A stretch of 64,000 nucleotides of DNA from DATAUD01 sp036268455 (lineage in GTDB: Bacteria > Verrucomicrobiota > Verrucomicrobiia > Limisphaerales > Palsa-1400): NCBI GenBank assembly GCA_036268455.1, contig DATAUD010000002.1:164208-228207 (forward strand), in the 5' to 3' direction. Shown here piece after piece: positions 29,201 through 36,684 of the stretch (position 1 is its first letter; each line of letters starts with the position of its first letter). The notes under the pieces were generated by a model. The model saw only the letters and a program-made list of their open reading frames with translations. It was not told where the DNA came from and made no database searches. The position numbers and the translations under genes were made by a program.

Positions 29201-32200
29201 CAAGAAGCAGGCCGCCGTCGCGGATGCCGTCGTCGTCGCCCGCGAAGACAGGCCGGGAGAAAAACGCCTTGCCGCGTACGTCGCCACGCGTCCGCAAATG
29301 CAGGTCACGCCCGCTGACTTGCGAAGCGCCATCCGCGAAAAACTGCCGGAATACATGGCTCCCTCGGCATTTGTATTCCTCGATGCCTTGCCAATGACGC
29401 CCAACGGAAAGATGGATCGCAAAGCCCTTCCTGTTCCTGAGCACAGCCGCGAATCGGACCGCGAATTTGTCACGGCCGGAACTCCATTGGAAGTCCAGCT
29501 TGCCGCCATCTGGGCCGAAGTTCTGCAATTGGACAGCGTCGGCGCGACCGATAATTTTTTTGAGCTGGGTGGTCATTCGCTGCTCGCAATCCAGGTCATT
29601 GCGCGCATTGGCGATGCTCTCAAAATCCAGTTGCCGCTTTCATGTCTCTTCGAAGCGCCGACGATTTCCGTTCTTGCCGCCGGAATCGCCTCGGGACAAT
29701 GGAAGCCCGGCGAGAATCGTGTCCCGCCACTTGGGCGGGCTCCGCTCGAAGCCGATTTGCCCGCCGCATTTATACAGGAGCAATTGTGGTTCTTAAACCG
29801 TTTGGATCCGGACAGCGACGCCTACAATGTGCCCGCCGCCATTCGGCTTGCAGGCCCGCTCGAACTGGACGCGCTCGAACGCGCCGTCCAACATATTGTG
29901 CTGCGTCACGAGGCCCTTCGCGCCACCTTTTACAATGTTGATGGCCGACTCTGTCAAAAAATCGACCCGTCCCCGGCGGTTAAAATCCCTGTTGCCAACG
30001 TCGCATCCGAAGCGCAATTGCGCGAATTTCTCGACACCGAGGCGCGCCGGCCATTCGATTTGGAACATGGCCCCCTGTTAAGAGCGAGCGTCGCGCGAAT
30101 CTCCGCAAAGGAGCACGTCTTCCTCGTCGTGATGCACCACGCGGTTACGGACGGCTGGTCGTTGAGCATTTTCTTTCAGGAATTGGAACAACTCTATCGC
30201 GCCTTCGCCGCCGGACAAAACGCGCCGGAATTGCCCGCGCTGCCAATTCAGTATGGTGACTTCGCCCGCTGGCAGCGTTTGTGGTTGAACGGCCCCGGTC
30301 TGGATGAGGAATTGCGCTACTGGAAGGACAAGCTCGCGGGAGCGCCCCACTGCGTTGATTTGGCCGCCGACCATTCGGAAACCGCCCGGACCACTGCCAT
30401 CGCCGCGCGCCGCACAATCCAGTTTTCCAAAGAGCGCGCCAGGGAAATTTCCCAAATCGCCCAGCGGGAAGGCGGCACCCCCTTCATGGTTCTCATGGCG
30501 GCGCTTGCCATTACGCTCCACAAATGGACGGGCCAATCCGAAATGATTTTGGGCACCGTTGTGGCGGGACGGACTCGCCGCGAATTTGAAAATTTGATCG
30601 GTTGCTTTATAAATTTTCTTCCGTTGTCCGCGAAAATCGCGGGCGAGCAGGCAGTCCGCGAAATTTTGCGCGAGGTCAGGGCCTCGGTGATCGAGGGGCA
30701 GACGCACCAGGACTGCCCCTTCGAGAAAATCGTCCAATCGATAAACGTCGAGCGCAGGCCCAACCGCAACCCGCTCTATAACGTCGCCCTGCTTTTCCAA
30801 AATTCTCCCCCGGCGCAATTCCGCAACGAGCTGTTGAGCGCGGTTCCCGTTTCTGTAAATGTCCAGGCTGCGTTGCTCGATTTGCGCTTCGAGGCGAATG
30901 AAAACGAGGGCGGCCTTTCGCTGATGTGCGAGTTCAAGGCCGATCTGTTTGAAGGCGCGACCATTGATTTCTTGTTGGAACAATTCGCCGCCGTCGTTGA
31001 AATTCTCGTTCAGGCTCCGGATAAAAAAGTTCGCGACATCGCGCTCAACCCGGGTCTTGAAGCGCAATCCAGGACCGCCCGCGCTCGCGCGGAGTCCCAA
31101 ACGATTGCGATTGCCGGCACTTTCACTGTCGAGCCTTTGGAGGAGGCTTTGCGGTATTGGATGACCGAACTGGAAATTCCGGCCGCGATCACTTTTGCGC
31201 CCTACAATCAAGTCTTTCAACAATTGTTGGACCCGGCGAGCGACCTGTCCCGCAACGAGCGCGGCCTGAATGTTCTCCTCATTCGCCTCGAAGATTGGCA
31301 AGTCGAGAACGGTCTTGATCGCAACGCCCGCGAGTTCGTTCTCGCTTCCAAAACCGCGGCACAACGAGGCGGCGCGCCCTATTTGATTTGCTTTTGCCCG
31401 GATTCAAAAGTCGTTGCCCAGGACGCGTCCCAGGCGCAGATTCTCGCGCAAACCGAGTCGTCGCTCGCTCGTGAACTCGCGGGTCTCCCCGGCGTTTATG
31501 TCATAACATCGCGGCAAATCGCCCAGTGGTACCCAGTCGCCGATTACGATGATCGCGTTGCCCAGGAACTCGGCCACATTCCTTATACTCCGCTTTTCTT
31601 CACGGCGTTGGCCACGACTATAGCGCGAAAATTCCACGCCCTTCGCCGTCTCCCCGTGAAAGTCATTGCGCTGGACTGCGACAATACTTTGTGGTCGGGA
31701 ATCTGCGGCGAAGACGGGCCGGGCGGCGTTGTTATTGATGCCCCGAGGCGGGCGCTGCAACAATTCATGCTCCAACAGCGCGAAGCCGGAATGTTGCTCG
31801 TCCTCTGCAGCAAAAATAATGAAGACGACGTTCGCGCCGTCTTTGCCCAACACCTGGACATGCCGTTGCGTCCGGAACATTTCTCCGCCTGGCGTGTCAA
31901 TTGGCGTCCCAAGTCCGAGAACCTGCATTCGCTGGCTCGTGAATTGAATGTCGGCCCCGAAAGCATCGTTCTCATTGACGACAATCCGATGGAGTGCGCC
32001 GAAGCAGCAGCCGGTTGTCCTCAAGCCCAGACGTTGCAACTGCCGGAGGACATCGCGCTCATACCGAGCTTTCTGGAACATTGCTGGATATTTGACAAAT
32101 TGCAGGTCACCGAGGAAGATTGCCGCCGCGCCGAAATGTACCGCCAAAATCAGCGCCGCGAAGAGTTTCGTTCGCAAGCTTTGAGCTTCGCCGATTTTCT

Positions 32201-33941
32201 GGCCGGCCTGGACCTCAAAATCCAGGTCGAGCCAATGTCCTCGGCCCAATTGCCCCGCGTCGCGCAATTGACCCAGCGCACCAATCAATTCAATTCCACA
32301 GGCCGCCGGCGCACCGAGGCCCAATTGCAACAGCTCGACGGGCGCGCCGAGGTCCTTACCGTTTCCGTCAGCGACCGCTTCGGCGATCACGGTTTGGTGG
32401 GTGCGATGATTTATGAGCCTGTGGACCACACCCTTGTTGTTGACTCGATTCTCCTGAGCTGCCGCGCGCTCGGACGCGGTGTCGAACAGCGAATGCTCGC
32501 GGAATTGGGCGCGGTAGCCCGCAAACGCGGCGCCCAGTGGGTTGATGTCCGTTACGAAACCCTCGCGCGCAACAAGCCCGCCCTCGATTTTCTCGAAAGC
32601 GTCGGCGCTCCATTCAAACACGCCGGCAATGGCGCCAAAGGATTTCTCTTTCCGGCCCACACCGCCGAGAACGTTTCCTTCCAGCCTCAGTCCGCCGCGC
32701 CTCACGAAGAAAAGGAGAAAGAGAAATCTTCTCCAGCGGCCCCATCGGCACCCGCCGGCAAATTTACGCAATGCCGGGCTATCGCGCTTGAATCGCCAGA
32801 CCTTGCGCGTCTTCATGAAAAAATCGGGATCTCTCGTGCGCCGCGTCCCGCCGCCAAAACCGGCTTCGCCGCCCCGAGAACTCCGATGGAAAAGCAATTG
32901 TGCCGGACCTGGGAAAAATGGCTCCGCGTCGATCGGGTTGGGATTCGCGACGATTTCTTTGAGTTGGGAGGCCATTCGCTGCTGGCGGTCCGCCTTTTCG
33001 CGGACATCGAAAAAATCACCGGCCAAAAACTTCCGCTGGTCACGCTTTTCCAGGCGCCGACGGTCGAGCAACTGGCGGCGGTTCTTTCCAAAGACAGCGG
33101 CGCGTCCAAATCCTTGCTGGTGCCGATACAGCCTCGCGGAAACAAGCCGCCTCTTTTCCTCGTCCATGGCGCGGGCGGCGACGTTCTCTGGGGCTACGCG
33201 AATCTTGTCACGCACATGGAGCGGGACCAGCCGGTTTACGCCATTAAATCACGCGGCCAGACGGGCCTCGACGAATTCGAGCAATTGGAGCAAATGGCCG
33301 AGTGTTACGTGAAGGAAGTCCGCGCTCTCCAGCCCAGCGGCCCTTATTATTTGGGCGGCTATTGCTTCGGCGGCAATGTCGCCTACGAAATGGCCCGGCA
33401 ACTCCACGCCGCCGGCGAAAAAGTCGCCTTAGTGGCTTTGATGGACTGCGCCCCCGTCAACGCGGGTTACGAAAAAGTCACTTGGTGGCGCCCCGGCTTC
33501 CCCTTCCGTTTTGCCCGCAACCTTTATTACTGGATGGACGATTTCGTGAACATCGACTCTCATGATCGCCGCCGCTTCGTCATCCGCAAATTGCGCACGA
33601 TCGCAAGAAAGCTTGGGCGCGCGTTCCGCTCCAATGGGAAACCGTCAGTCGATATCGAAGAAGTCATCGACCCCGCGAAGTTTCCGGAAAGCGAGCTAAA
33701 ATTATGGCAGACGCATTTAAACGCGCTCCAGGCGCACCGGCAGCAAAATTATCCAGGCGCGGTCACGCTTTTCCGCACCCGTGGGCATCCGGTCTTCTCG
33801 TCGCTTGCGCCTGATTTCTGCTGGGGCGGCCTCGCGAGCGGCGTTGTCGTCCGCCAGATTCCCGGCTCGCACGAACAAATCTTCATGGAACCTCACGTAA
33901 AGGCGCTGGCCTTATCGTTGACAGAATCGCTAAAATCATGA
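23214..33941 (+). CDS. Nonribosomal peptide synthetase 3 with internal thioesterase, half condensation domain and embedded FkbH domain
   Basis: One uninterrupted frame of 3575 aa. Domains in order: C (HHIIADEWS near residue 162); A (about 488-1000; pocket D-A-F-F-I-G-G-T-F-K, Val/Ile-like); carrier S1034 region; thioesterase 1 (about 1095-1345; C1166 in GYCFGG, N1193 where the Asp should be, H1337); C-terminal lobe only of a C domain (about 1365-1580); A (about 1594-2075; pocket D-L-F-N-N-A-L-T-Y-K, the Ala code); carrier S2122; full C (about 2182-2612, HHAVTDGWS at 2308); FkbH-type region (about 2640-3150, HAD motif D2821-x-D2823); carrier S3255; thioesterase 2 (about 3313-3570; C3384, D3411, H3553). 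It releases the product through the second thioesterase; the first appears impaired. The T-TE pair is clearly duplicated, since the two share long blocks such as LGGYCFGGNVAYEMARQL. Confidence 0.92.
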   Translation: MSALIEETPSSSAKDKRARLAERLRNAAASRNSHRPLSFAQQRLWFLDQLEPNTPLYNIPTVARLTGSLDSAALERALEAIAARHESLRTRFECQGGIPAQIVAPRASLKLRAVEAANRAEADRLVLEEVRRPFNLAEPDGLMRATLLRLNAGEHLLVLVLHHIIADEWSLKVLFQELAEFYKAEVEGRLGRLPELPIQYADYASWQREWLQGDSLRRQIDYWKGQLDGKPPITELTTDSPRGPTPTCEGRTQMRALPKNLTGALQRLASEKDATLFMVLLAAFKALIYRYTSMEDIIVGTPIAGRNRVETEGLIGFFVNTLLLRTGAEGDPGFDEFLQRVRTSALEAYASQDLPFDKLVEELRPERSLNHLAFTRLMFVVRNRMSETVPLPGLKVELVEPDTGTSKFDLTFVVQDMKRGLVARVEYNRGLFEDQTIARLMEHFENILSGIAADPSRRLSELPMIGPAERHQLLKEWNDNRTEYPRGKSIHDLFEQQVMAQSEAVAAVFADATLTYAELNARANQLAYFLLDCKIAPGTPVAVCVERSATMVVAFLAILKAGGVYIPLDPRCPKERLAFMIEDTRTPIVLTQDHLLAHLPRGGVKTVCLDADSELIASQSVENPQIKSAPEDPAYIIYTSGSTGRPKGVAVPHRGVNRLVLNTNYIRLDSTDRLAQVSNIAFDAATFEIWGALLNGGQIRGIAADVALSPHDFARELQEQGITAMFLTSALFSQLAAEVPGAFKSIRTLIAGGEALDPKWVCSVFQNQPPQRLVNGYGPTENTTFTCCHLIREMPEGAGNVPIGRPISNTQVYILDGHRNPVPAGVPGEIYTGGEGLALGYWNRPELNGEKFVLHQFAETEPCQSLYRTGDLARYLPDGTIEFLGRIDNQVKIRGFRVELGEIETILSHHTGVRECTVITHGAGAGQNRLVAYFVADVKRPPTVGQLRAFLKDKLPDYMVPGAFVQLENLPLTPNGKVDRRALPEPDRARSQSERKYASPRDAVELELSRIWENILGIEPVGIEDPFFDLGGHSLLAVRMIAQIEKVFGKKLRVATVFLAPTIEQLAAVIRDEIREGSITADTSLVELQSKGTRPPLFFVHGAGGGMFWGYVNLARRLGDDQPVFGFSPHGLESAESATIEAMAARYVRDMRVVQAYGPYYLGGYCFGGNVAYEMARQLEAAGEKVALLALMNCAPPNSRYFRATWTPVWCLRFVRNLIYWADHCRRWTATQRNNFIRWKFGRLKNRMTRLLGATSAGGLPAEIDNLIDVASLPPDQRQLWEKHLRALMNFQPDPYRGRVHLFRSPGHRLLCSFAHDYGWSEIAEGGVDVTIVPGAHEKILEEPWVDATALELKSALDRTMPSTEERNQVYWARQFSGAPALLELPTDHPRPAKQSKKFAVETSALPESFARQSDLGSLFIAALGVVLHRYSGRDDIMVGTTAARSGGILPLRINMSGDPSSGEFLARVRANLSEAKRHRQLSWENLAAQFCPASDSSFHPLVQVAFDTAGHTENPGFDLRVQLPVGRLRIEYATDLYEPATVRRMLGHLEMAAQGLAEAPGPRLSEISILTRAETELLLTDWTRTESDFSADKTLIELFEEQAARTPEAEALVRGTHRLTYRDLRARAKMIANKLRIFGVGNEALVGICLERSEDMVAGILGTLQAGGAYVPLDPAYPKDRLAYIAKDAGLRVVLTRRELREVISDATAQILCVEDIQAMPESSFDSPAPSDLAYVLYTSGSTGQPKGVAIEHRSAVALVSWANEVFTREELNGVLFATSICFDLSVFEMFVPLSLGGKIILADNALALPALPAADEVRLINTVPSAMRELLRIRGVPKSVQVVNLAGEPLATTLVDQIYAETHTKKVYDLYGPTETTTYSTFTLRRAGEAATIGRPLSNEQVYLLDSQLRLVPVGVPGDLYIGGAGMARGYLNQPRMTAERFTAHPFKPGARLYKTGDIARWREDGNLVYLGRSDHQVKIRGFRIELGEIESVLKKQAAVADAVVVAREDRPGEKRLAAYVATRPQMQVTPADLRSAIREKLPEYMAPSAFVFLDALPMTPNGKMDRKALPVPEHSRESDREFVTAGTPLEVQLAAIWAEVLQLDSVGATDNFFELGGHSLLAIQVIARIGDALKIQLPLSCLFEAPTISVLAAGIASGQWKPGENRVPPLGRAPLEADLPAAFIQEQLWFLNRLDPDSDAYNVPAAIRLAGPLELDALERAVQHIVLRHEALRATFYNVDGRLCQKIDPSPAVKIPVANVASEAQLREFLDTEARRPFDLEHGPLLRASVARISAKEHVFLVVMHHAVTDGWSLSIFFQELEQLYRAFAAGQNAPELPALPIQYGDFARWQRLWLNGPGLDEELRYWKDKLAGAPHCVDLAADHSETARTTAIAARRTIQFSKERAREISQIAQREGGTPFMVLMAALAITLHKWTGQSEMILGTVVAGRTRREFENLIGCFINFLPLSAKIAGEQAVREILREVRASVIEGQTHQDCPFEKIVQSINVERRPNRNPLYNVALLFQNSPPAQFRNELLSAVPVSVNVQAALLDLRFEANENEGGLSLMCEFKADLFEGATIDFLLEQFAAVVEILVQAPDKKVRDIALNPGLEAQSRTARARAESQTIAIAGTFTVEPLEEALRYWMTELEIPAAITFAPYNQVFQQLLDPASDLSRNERGLNVLLIRLEDWQVENGLDRNAREFVLASKTAAQRGGAPYLICFCPDSKVVAQDASQAQILAQTESSLARELAGLPGVYVITSRQIAQWYPVADYDDRVAQELGHIPYTPLFFTALATTIARKFHALRRLPVKVIALDCDNTLWSGICGEDGPGGVVIDAPRRALQQFMLQQREAGMLLVLCSKNNEDDVRAVFAQHLDMPLRPEHFSAWRVNWRPKSENLHSLARELNVGPESIVLIDDNPMECAEAAAGCPQAQTLQLPEDIALIPSFLEHCWIFDKLQVTEEDCRRAEMYRQNQRREEFRSQALSFADFLAGLDLKIQVEPMSSAQLPRVAQLTQRTNQFNSTGRRRTEAQLQQLDGRAEVLTVSVSDRFGDHGLVGAMIYEPVDHTLVVDSILLSCRALGRGVEQRMLAELGAVARKRGAQWVDVRYETLARNKPALDFLESVGAPFKHAGNGAKGFLFPAHTAENVSFQPQSAAPHEEKEKEKSSPAAPSAPAGKFTQCRAIALESPDLARLHEKIGISRAPRPAAKTGFAAPRTPMEKQLCRTWEKWLRVDRVGIRDDFFELGGHSLLAVRLFADIEKITGQKLPLVTLFQAPTVEQLAAVLSKDSGASKSLLVPIQPRGNKPPLFLVHGAGGDVLWGYANLVTHMERDQPVYAIKSRGQTGLDEFEQLEQMAECYVKEVRALQPSGPYYLGGYCFGGNVAYEMARQLHAAGEKVALVALMDCAPVNAGYEKVTWWRPGFPFRFARNLYYWMDDFVNIDSHDRRRFVIRKLRTIARKLGRAFRSNGKPSVDIEEVIDPAKFPESELKLWQTHLNALQAHRQQNYPGAVTLFRTRGHPVFSSLAPDFCWGGLASGVVVRQIPGSHEQIFMEPHVKALALSLTESLKS
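26497..27950 (+). other. Internal thioesterase and truncated condensation domain within synthetase 3
   Basis: This part of synthetase 3 begins at PPLFFVHGAGGG. The nucleophile elbow is GYCFGG with Cys TGT at 26709-26711. The Asp position is AAC (Asn) at 26790-26792, 27 residues later, the same spacing as Ser80-Asp107 in the surfactin thioesterase. The His codon is at 27222-27224. From about 27316 the sequence matches only the second lobe of a condensation domain (YW...LPTDHPRP, then the IxVGT and LVQVAFDT blocks). The first lobe with HHxxxDG is missing. A fusion of two once-separate synthetase genes with partial deletion is the simplest reading. Confidence 0.8.
31135..32670 (+). other. FkbH-type glyceryl-loading domain embedded in synthetase 3
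   Basis: The region shows the whole FkbH layout. An N-terminal part holds FAPYNQVFQQLLDP and NVLLIRLEDW. The HAD phosphatase-like core has ALDCDNTLWSG (motif I), LVLCSKNN (motif II), NWRPKSENL (motif III Lys) and VLIDDNPME (motif IV). A C-terminal acetyltransferase-like part contains FGDHGLVG. Known FkbH proteins take 1,3-bisphosphoglycerate, dephosphorylate it and load D-glycerate on a carrier protein. The domain sits exactly where an adenylation domain would be, between a condensation domain and carrier S3255. All HAD motifs are intact, so I expect it to be active; whether glycerate or a relative is loaded cannot be told from sequence. Confidence 0.85.
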
Positions 33942-35599
33942 CACTCCTTAAATTCATTCTCAGGACCTGCCGGACCCTTGTCATTGCCACAATTGCAATG
34001 GCCCTGCTCAGCGGGGCGTGCAACTGCGGCTTGATGGCGCTCGTCACCAGCGCCGTGACCGCGACCAGTCCCGCAACCCATTGGCTGATCTGGGCTTTCG
34101 TCGCGCTTGGTCTGGGCAAGGTAATCACCCTCTTCTTCTCGCAAGTCATTTTGGCCGGCTATTCGCAAAAAGCCGTCGCCGAATTGCGGCGCGATCTCAT
34201 CCGCAAAATCCTCGCCGTCCCGTTGCGCGATTTGGAGGAATTGGGCGCCCCGCGCGTTCTGGCGGCATTGACCGACGACGTTTTTAACATCACCCAGGCG
34301 TTGCTCGCGGTTCCGGTCGTCACCGGCAACGTCGCGATCCTGCTCGGCGGCGCGGTTTATCTCGGCTACCTCTCAATGCAAATGCTGGCCGCCATCTTTG
34401 TCGTCATCGCCGCCGGCGCTCTCGGTTATTTGGTGGTCGTGCACAGCGCCCTTCGTTTTTGCCGCCTGGCTCGCGAGGAAGAGGACAGATTGTTCGGCTA
34501 TTTTCGCGCCGTCACCGATGGCATCAAGGAATTAAAACTCCATCGCCGACGCCGCCTCGATTTCTTTAGCAAAAACATCGAAAAAGTCACCGCGACTTAC
34601 CAGCATCACAACGTTTCCGCTGAACTCCGGTTTACCGCCGCCCAAAGTTGGAGCCATCTCCTTTATTTCGCGCTGATCGGGTTGATTCTGTTCCTGGCCC
34701 CGCATCTCGGCACGTTCAGCCACCGCACTTTGACCGGTTACGTCGTCACATGCCTTTTTCTGATGGGTCCCCTTGCCGGCGTCCTGAGCAGCATTTCCCT
34801 TTTTGGCCGCGCCAAGGTGGCGCTGCAAAAGGTTAATGAACTCGGCCTTTCACTCGCCCGCCATTCCACCGAAGAATGTCCCCTCGACGACACCGGCGAC
34901 GGCCAGAATTTCCAGCGCCTGGACCTTTGCGGAGTCATCCATTCCTATCATCGAGAGCAGGAAGACAGCAGCTTCGTCCTTGGGCCTATCGATCTCACAT
35001 TCCGCCGCGGCGAGATGACATTCCTTGTCGGCGGCAACGGCAGCGGGAAATCGACCCTTGCCAAGATCATCACCGGTTTGTACTTGCCGGAAGCCGGCGA
35101 AATCCGCCTTGACGGCGAACCGGTCACCAACAAGAACCGCGACGCCTACCGCCAGCTTTTCTCCGCCGTCTTCGCCGATTTCTTTGTATTTGACAACTTA
35201 CTTGGCCTCAACGGCGCCGACTTGGACGTCCGTGCCGGTGGCTATCTTGAGCAACTGCATCTGAAGCACAAAGTCCGAGTTACAAACGGCGAGCTTTCGA
35301 CCACCGCTGTCTCCACCGGCCAGCGCAAGCGTCTGGCGCTCCTGACTGCGTATTTGGAAGACAGGCCCTTTTATCTGTTCGACGAATGGGCCTCCGACCA
35401 GGACCCGCACTTCAAAAATATATTTTACACTCAACTCCTGCCCGATTTGAAGGCGCGAGGCAAGACCGTGCTGGTGATCACGCATGACGACCGTTACTTC
35501 GGCGTCGCAGATCGTCTCATCAAGCTAGACTACGGCAAAATCGCCATCTCCGAGCCAGAGCCGGAGCCCGTCGCAGCCACGTTCGCGGCAACCTTCTGA
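33938..35599 (+). CDS. Cyclic peptide-type ABC exporter (membrane domain fused to ATPase)
   Basis: A 553-aa half-transporter of the SyrD/PvdE family (cyclic peptide transporter). The N-terminal 310 residues hold six hydrophobic helices. The ATPase domain has Walker A GGNGSGKST, signature STGQRKRLAL and Walker B FYLFDEWASDQDP, with ITHDD as the H-loop. The Asp-rich DEWASDQDP after Walker B is typical of this family, which exports siderophore and lipopeptide precursors. It overlaps the end of synthetase 3 by 4 nt (ATGA), so it should be made with it and export its product. No outer-membrane or accessory subunit is nearby. Confidence 0.9.
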   Translation: MTLLKFILRTCRTLVIATIAMALLSGACNCGLMALVTSAVTATSPATHWLIWAFVALGLGKVITLFFSQVILAGYSQKAVAELRRDLIRKILAVPLRDLEELGAPRVLAALTDDVFNITQALLAVPVVTGNVAILLGGAVYLGYLSMQMLAAIFVVIAAGALGYLVVVHSALRFCRLAREEEDRLFGYFRAVTDGIKELKLHRRRRLDFFSKNIEKVTATYQHHNVSAELRFTAAQSWSHLLYFALIGLILFLAPHLGTFSHRTLTGYVVTCLFLMGPLAGVLSSISLFGRAKVALQKVNELGLSLARHSTEECPLDDTGDGQNFQRLDLCGVIHSYHREQEDSSFVLGPIDLTFRRGEMTFLVGGNGSGKSTLAKIITGLYLPEAGEIRLDGEPVTNKNRDAYRQLFSAVFADFFVFDNLLGLNGADLDVRAGGYLEQLHLKHKVRVTNGELSTTAVSTGQRKRLALLTAYLEDRPFYLFDEWASDQDPHFKNIFYTQLLPDLKARGKTVLVITHDDRYFGVADRLIKLDYGKIAISEPEPEPVAATFAATF

Positions 35600-35627
35600 A
35601 CGGAAATCCCAAGTCTGACGGGGGTTT

Positions 35628-36521
35628 TCATCCACCCGGGGGCGGTTGCATAAAAGACTCGACAAATCCTTTGAATGCCTCCTTATTCGGGAGGACCGTG
35701 CTCACCGGAAGGCGGAAAATCTCATTCCGTTGGTTCTCAATCCTCTCCAGATAATTCTGCCATAGTGGAACCGCGCACTCGACCGGCATTTCCAAAGCCG
35801 CTTCGAAATACGAATCGTATCCATCCTTTTGCCGGGTTTTAATCAGGTTGAGAAACCGTTTGAACTTGCCCTGTTCCCACAAAAACACCGCCACCAACCG
35901 CCGATCCGACTCGCTATAACTGCCCGGCGAAACCGTTGTGGAGAGAATGCTCTTGAGATCCAGCCGCGCCAGATTTGTTCCCAGCGCGTCAATCCGCCAC
36001 GGGTTTTGGTATCCCCAATGGAGGATCAGATCTTCACCCTGCCAGCAACCATAAAACTTCTCAAAAAACGTCGGAATCCCTTCGATGGCCCAGATGGGCC
36101 GGTCTTTCAGATTTCGCTCGACCAGCGGGTGCATGATTTCATGGGCAAAAGTGCCGAGACCCGAATCCTCGTAAGTGGCGAAGAGATTAAACCGATACAA
36201 AAAAATCCCAAAACGCGGCGGGTCAGTAATGCCAAATTCCTGTCGCAGACAATTCTGAAAAGACGCGCGATCCTCCAGCACCAGGACGCGGATCGGATAC
36301 TCAAAATCGGCCTTGAAAAAATCACGATTGACGACCTCGATAAAGCCGTCCGCAAACCGCGCAATTTCCTTGATACTCTCGGGATTCCGCTTGAAACGAA
36401 AATCGAAATACTTGGTTTGTTGTCGCAACGGGAACTGGTCCAAATAATCCTGGCCAACCGCAACAAGTGGCGCCAGCGCCAACCAGACGCACACAACCGT
36501 TTTCAAGCGAAAAATATTCAT
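35628..36521 (-). CDS. Secreted MA-type zinc metallopeptidase-like protein
   Basis: This 297-aa protein has a signal peptide (MNIFRLK, a hydrophobic core, cut near AVGQ-D at about residue 24). It carries the gluzincin motif H127-E-I-M-H131 followed by E147 in AIEGIPTFFEKF, the expected third zinc ligand, in a peptidase_MA-like layout. The start at 36521 is chosen because it begins the signal peptide; a longer frame would add 17 polar residues. It is convergent with the exporter gene, 28 nt away, and probably unrelated to the peptide operon. The substrate is unknown. Confidence 0.75.
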   Translation of the reverse strand: MNIFRLKTVVCVWLALAPLVAVGQDYLDQFPLRQQTKYFDFRFKRNPESIKEIARFADGFIEVVNRDFFKADFEYPIRVLVLEDRASFQNCLRQEFGITDPPRFGIFLYRFNLFATYEDSGLGTFAHEIMHPLVERNLKDRPIWAIEGIPTFFEKFYGCWQGEDLILHWGYQNPWRIDALGTNLARLDLKSILSTTVSPGSYSESDRRLVAVFLWEQGKFKRFLNLIKTRQKDGYDSYFEAALEMPVECAVPLWQNYLERIENQRNEIFRLPVSTVLPNKEAFKGFVESFMQPPPGG

Positions 36522-36684
36522 CAGAGGGTTCAAAACGCCGTCCGCATGGTAGGCGCAATTCACATTCCGCACAACGGGCCATTTTGATCTATGTCAAAGA
36601 ACCGGCCCGTTTCCAGTTTGCTCGAAGCCTCCCGTTTGTGTTATAATTCAGGTGGTGTAAAGTACGTTCGCGAGCGAAGTTCCT

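Larger units (their letters stand above)
14843..35599 (+). other. Nonribosomal peptide biosynthetic operon (three synthetases and an exporter)
   Basis: Four genes in one direction with a gap of about 60 nt between the first two and 4-nt overlaps (ATGA) at the other two junctions. Domain order across the three synthetases is A-T-C-A-T / C-A-T / C-A-T-TE-(half C)-A-T-C-FkbH-T-TE, followed by an ABC exporter of the cyclic-peptide family. Five adenylation domains read, by binding-pocket residues, as Thr-like, Gly-like, Val, Val/Ile and Ala; the last module is charged by an FkbH-type domain. There is no epimerase domain, no tailoring enzyme, no MbtH-like protein and no phosphopantetheinyl transferase in the window, so the carrier-protein activator must be encoded elsewhere. 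Confidence 0.9.

Noticed and set aside
31404..33215. 603-codon open frame on the minus strand across the FkbH region
   Set aside because: Same reason; the plus strand carries intact HAD and carrier motifs.
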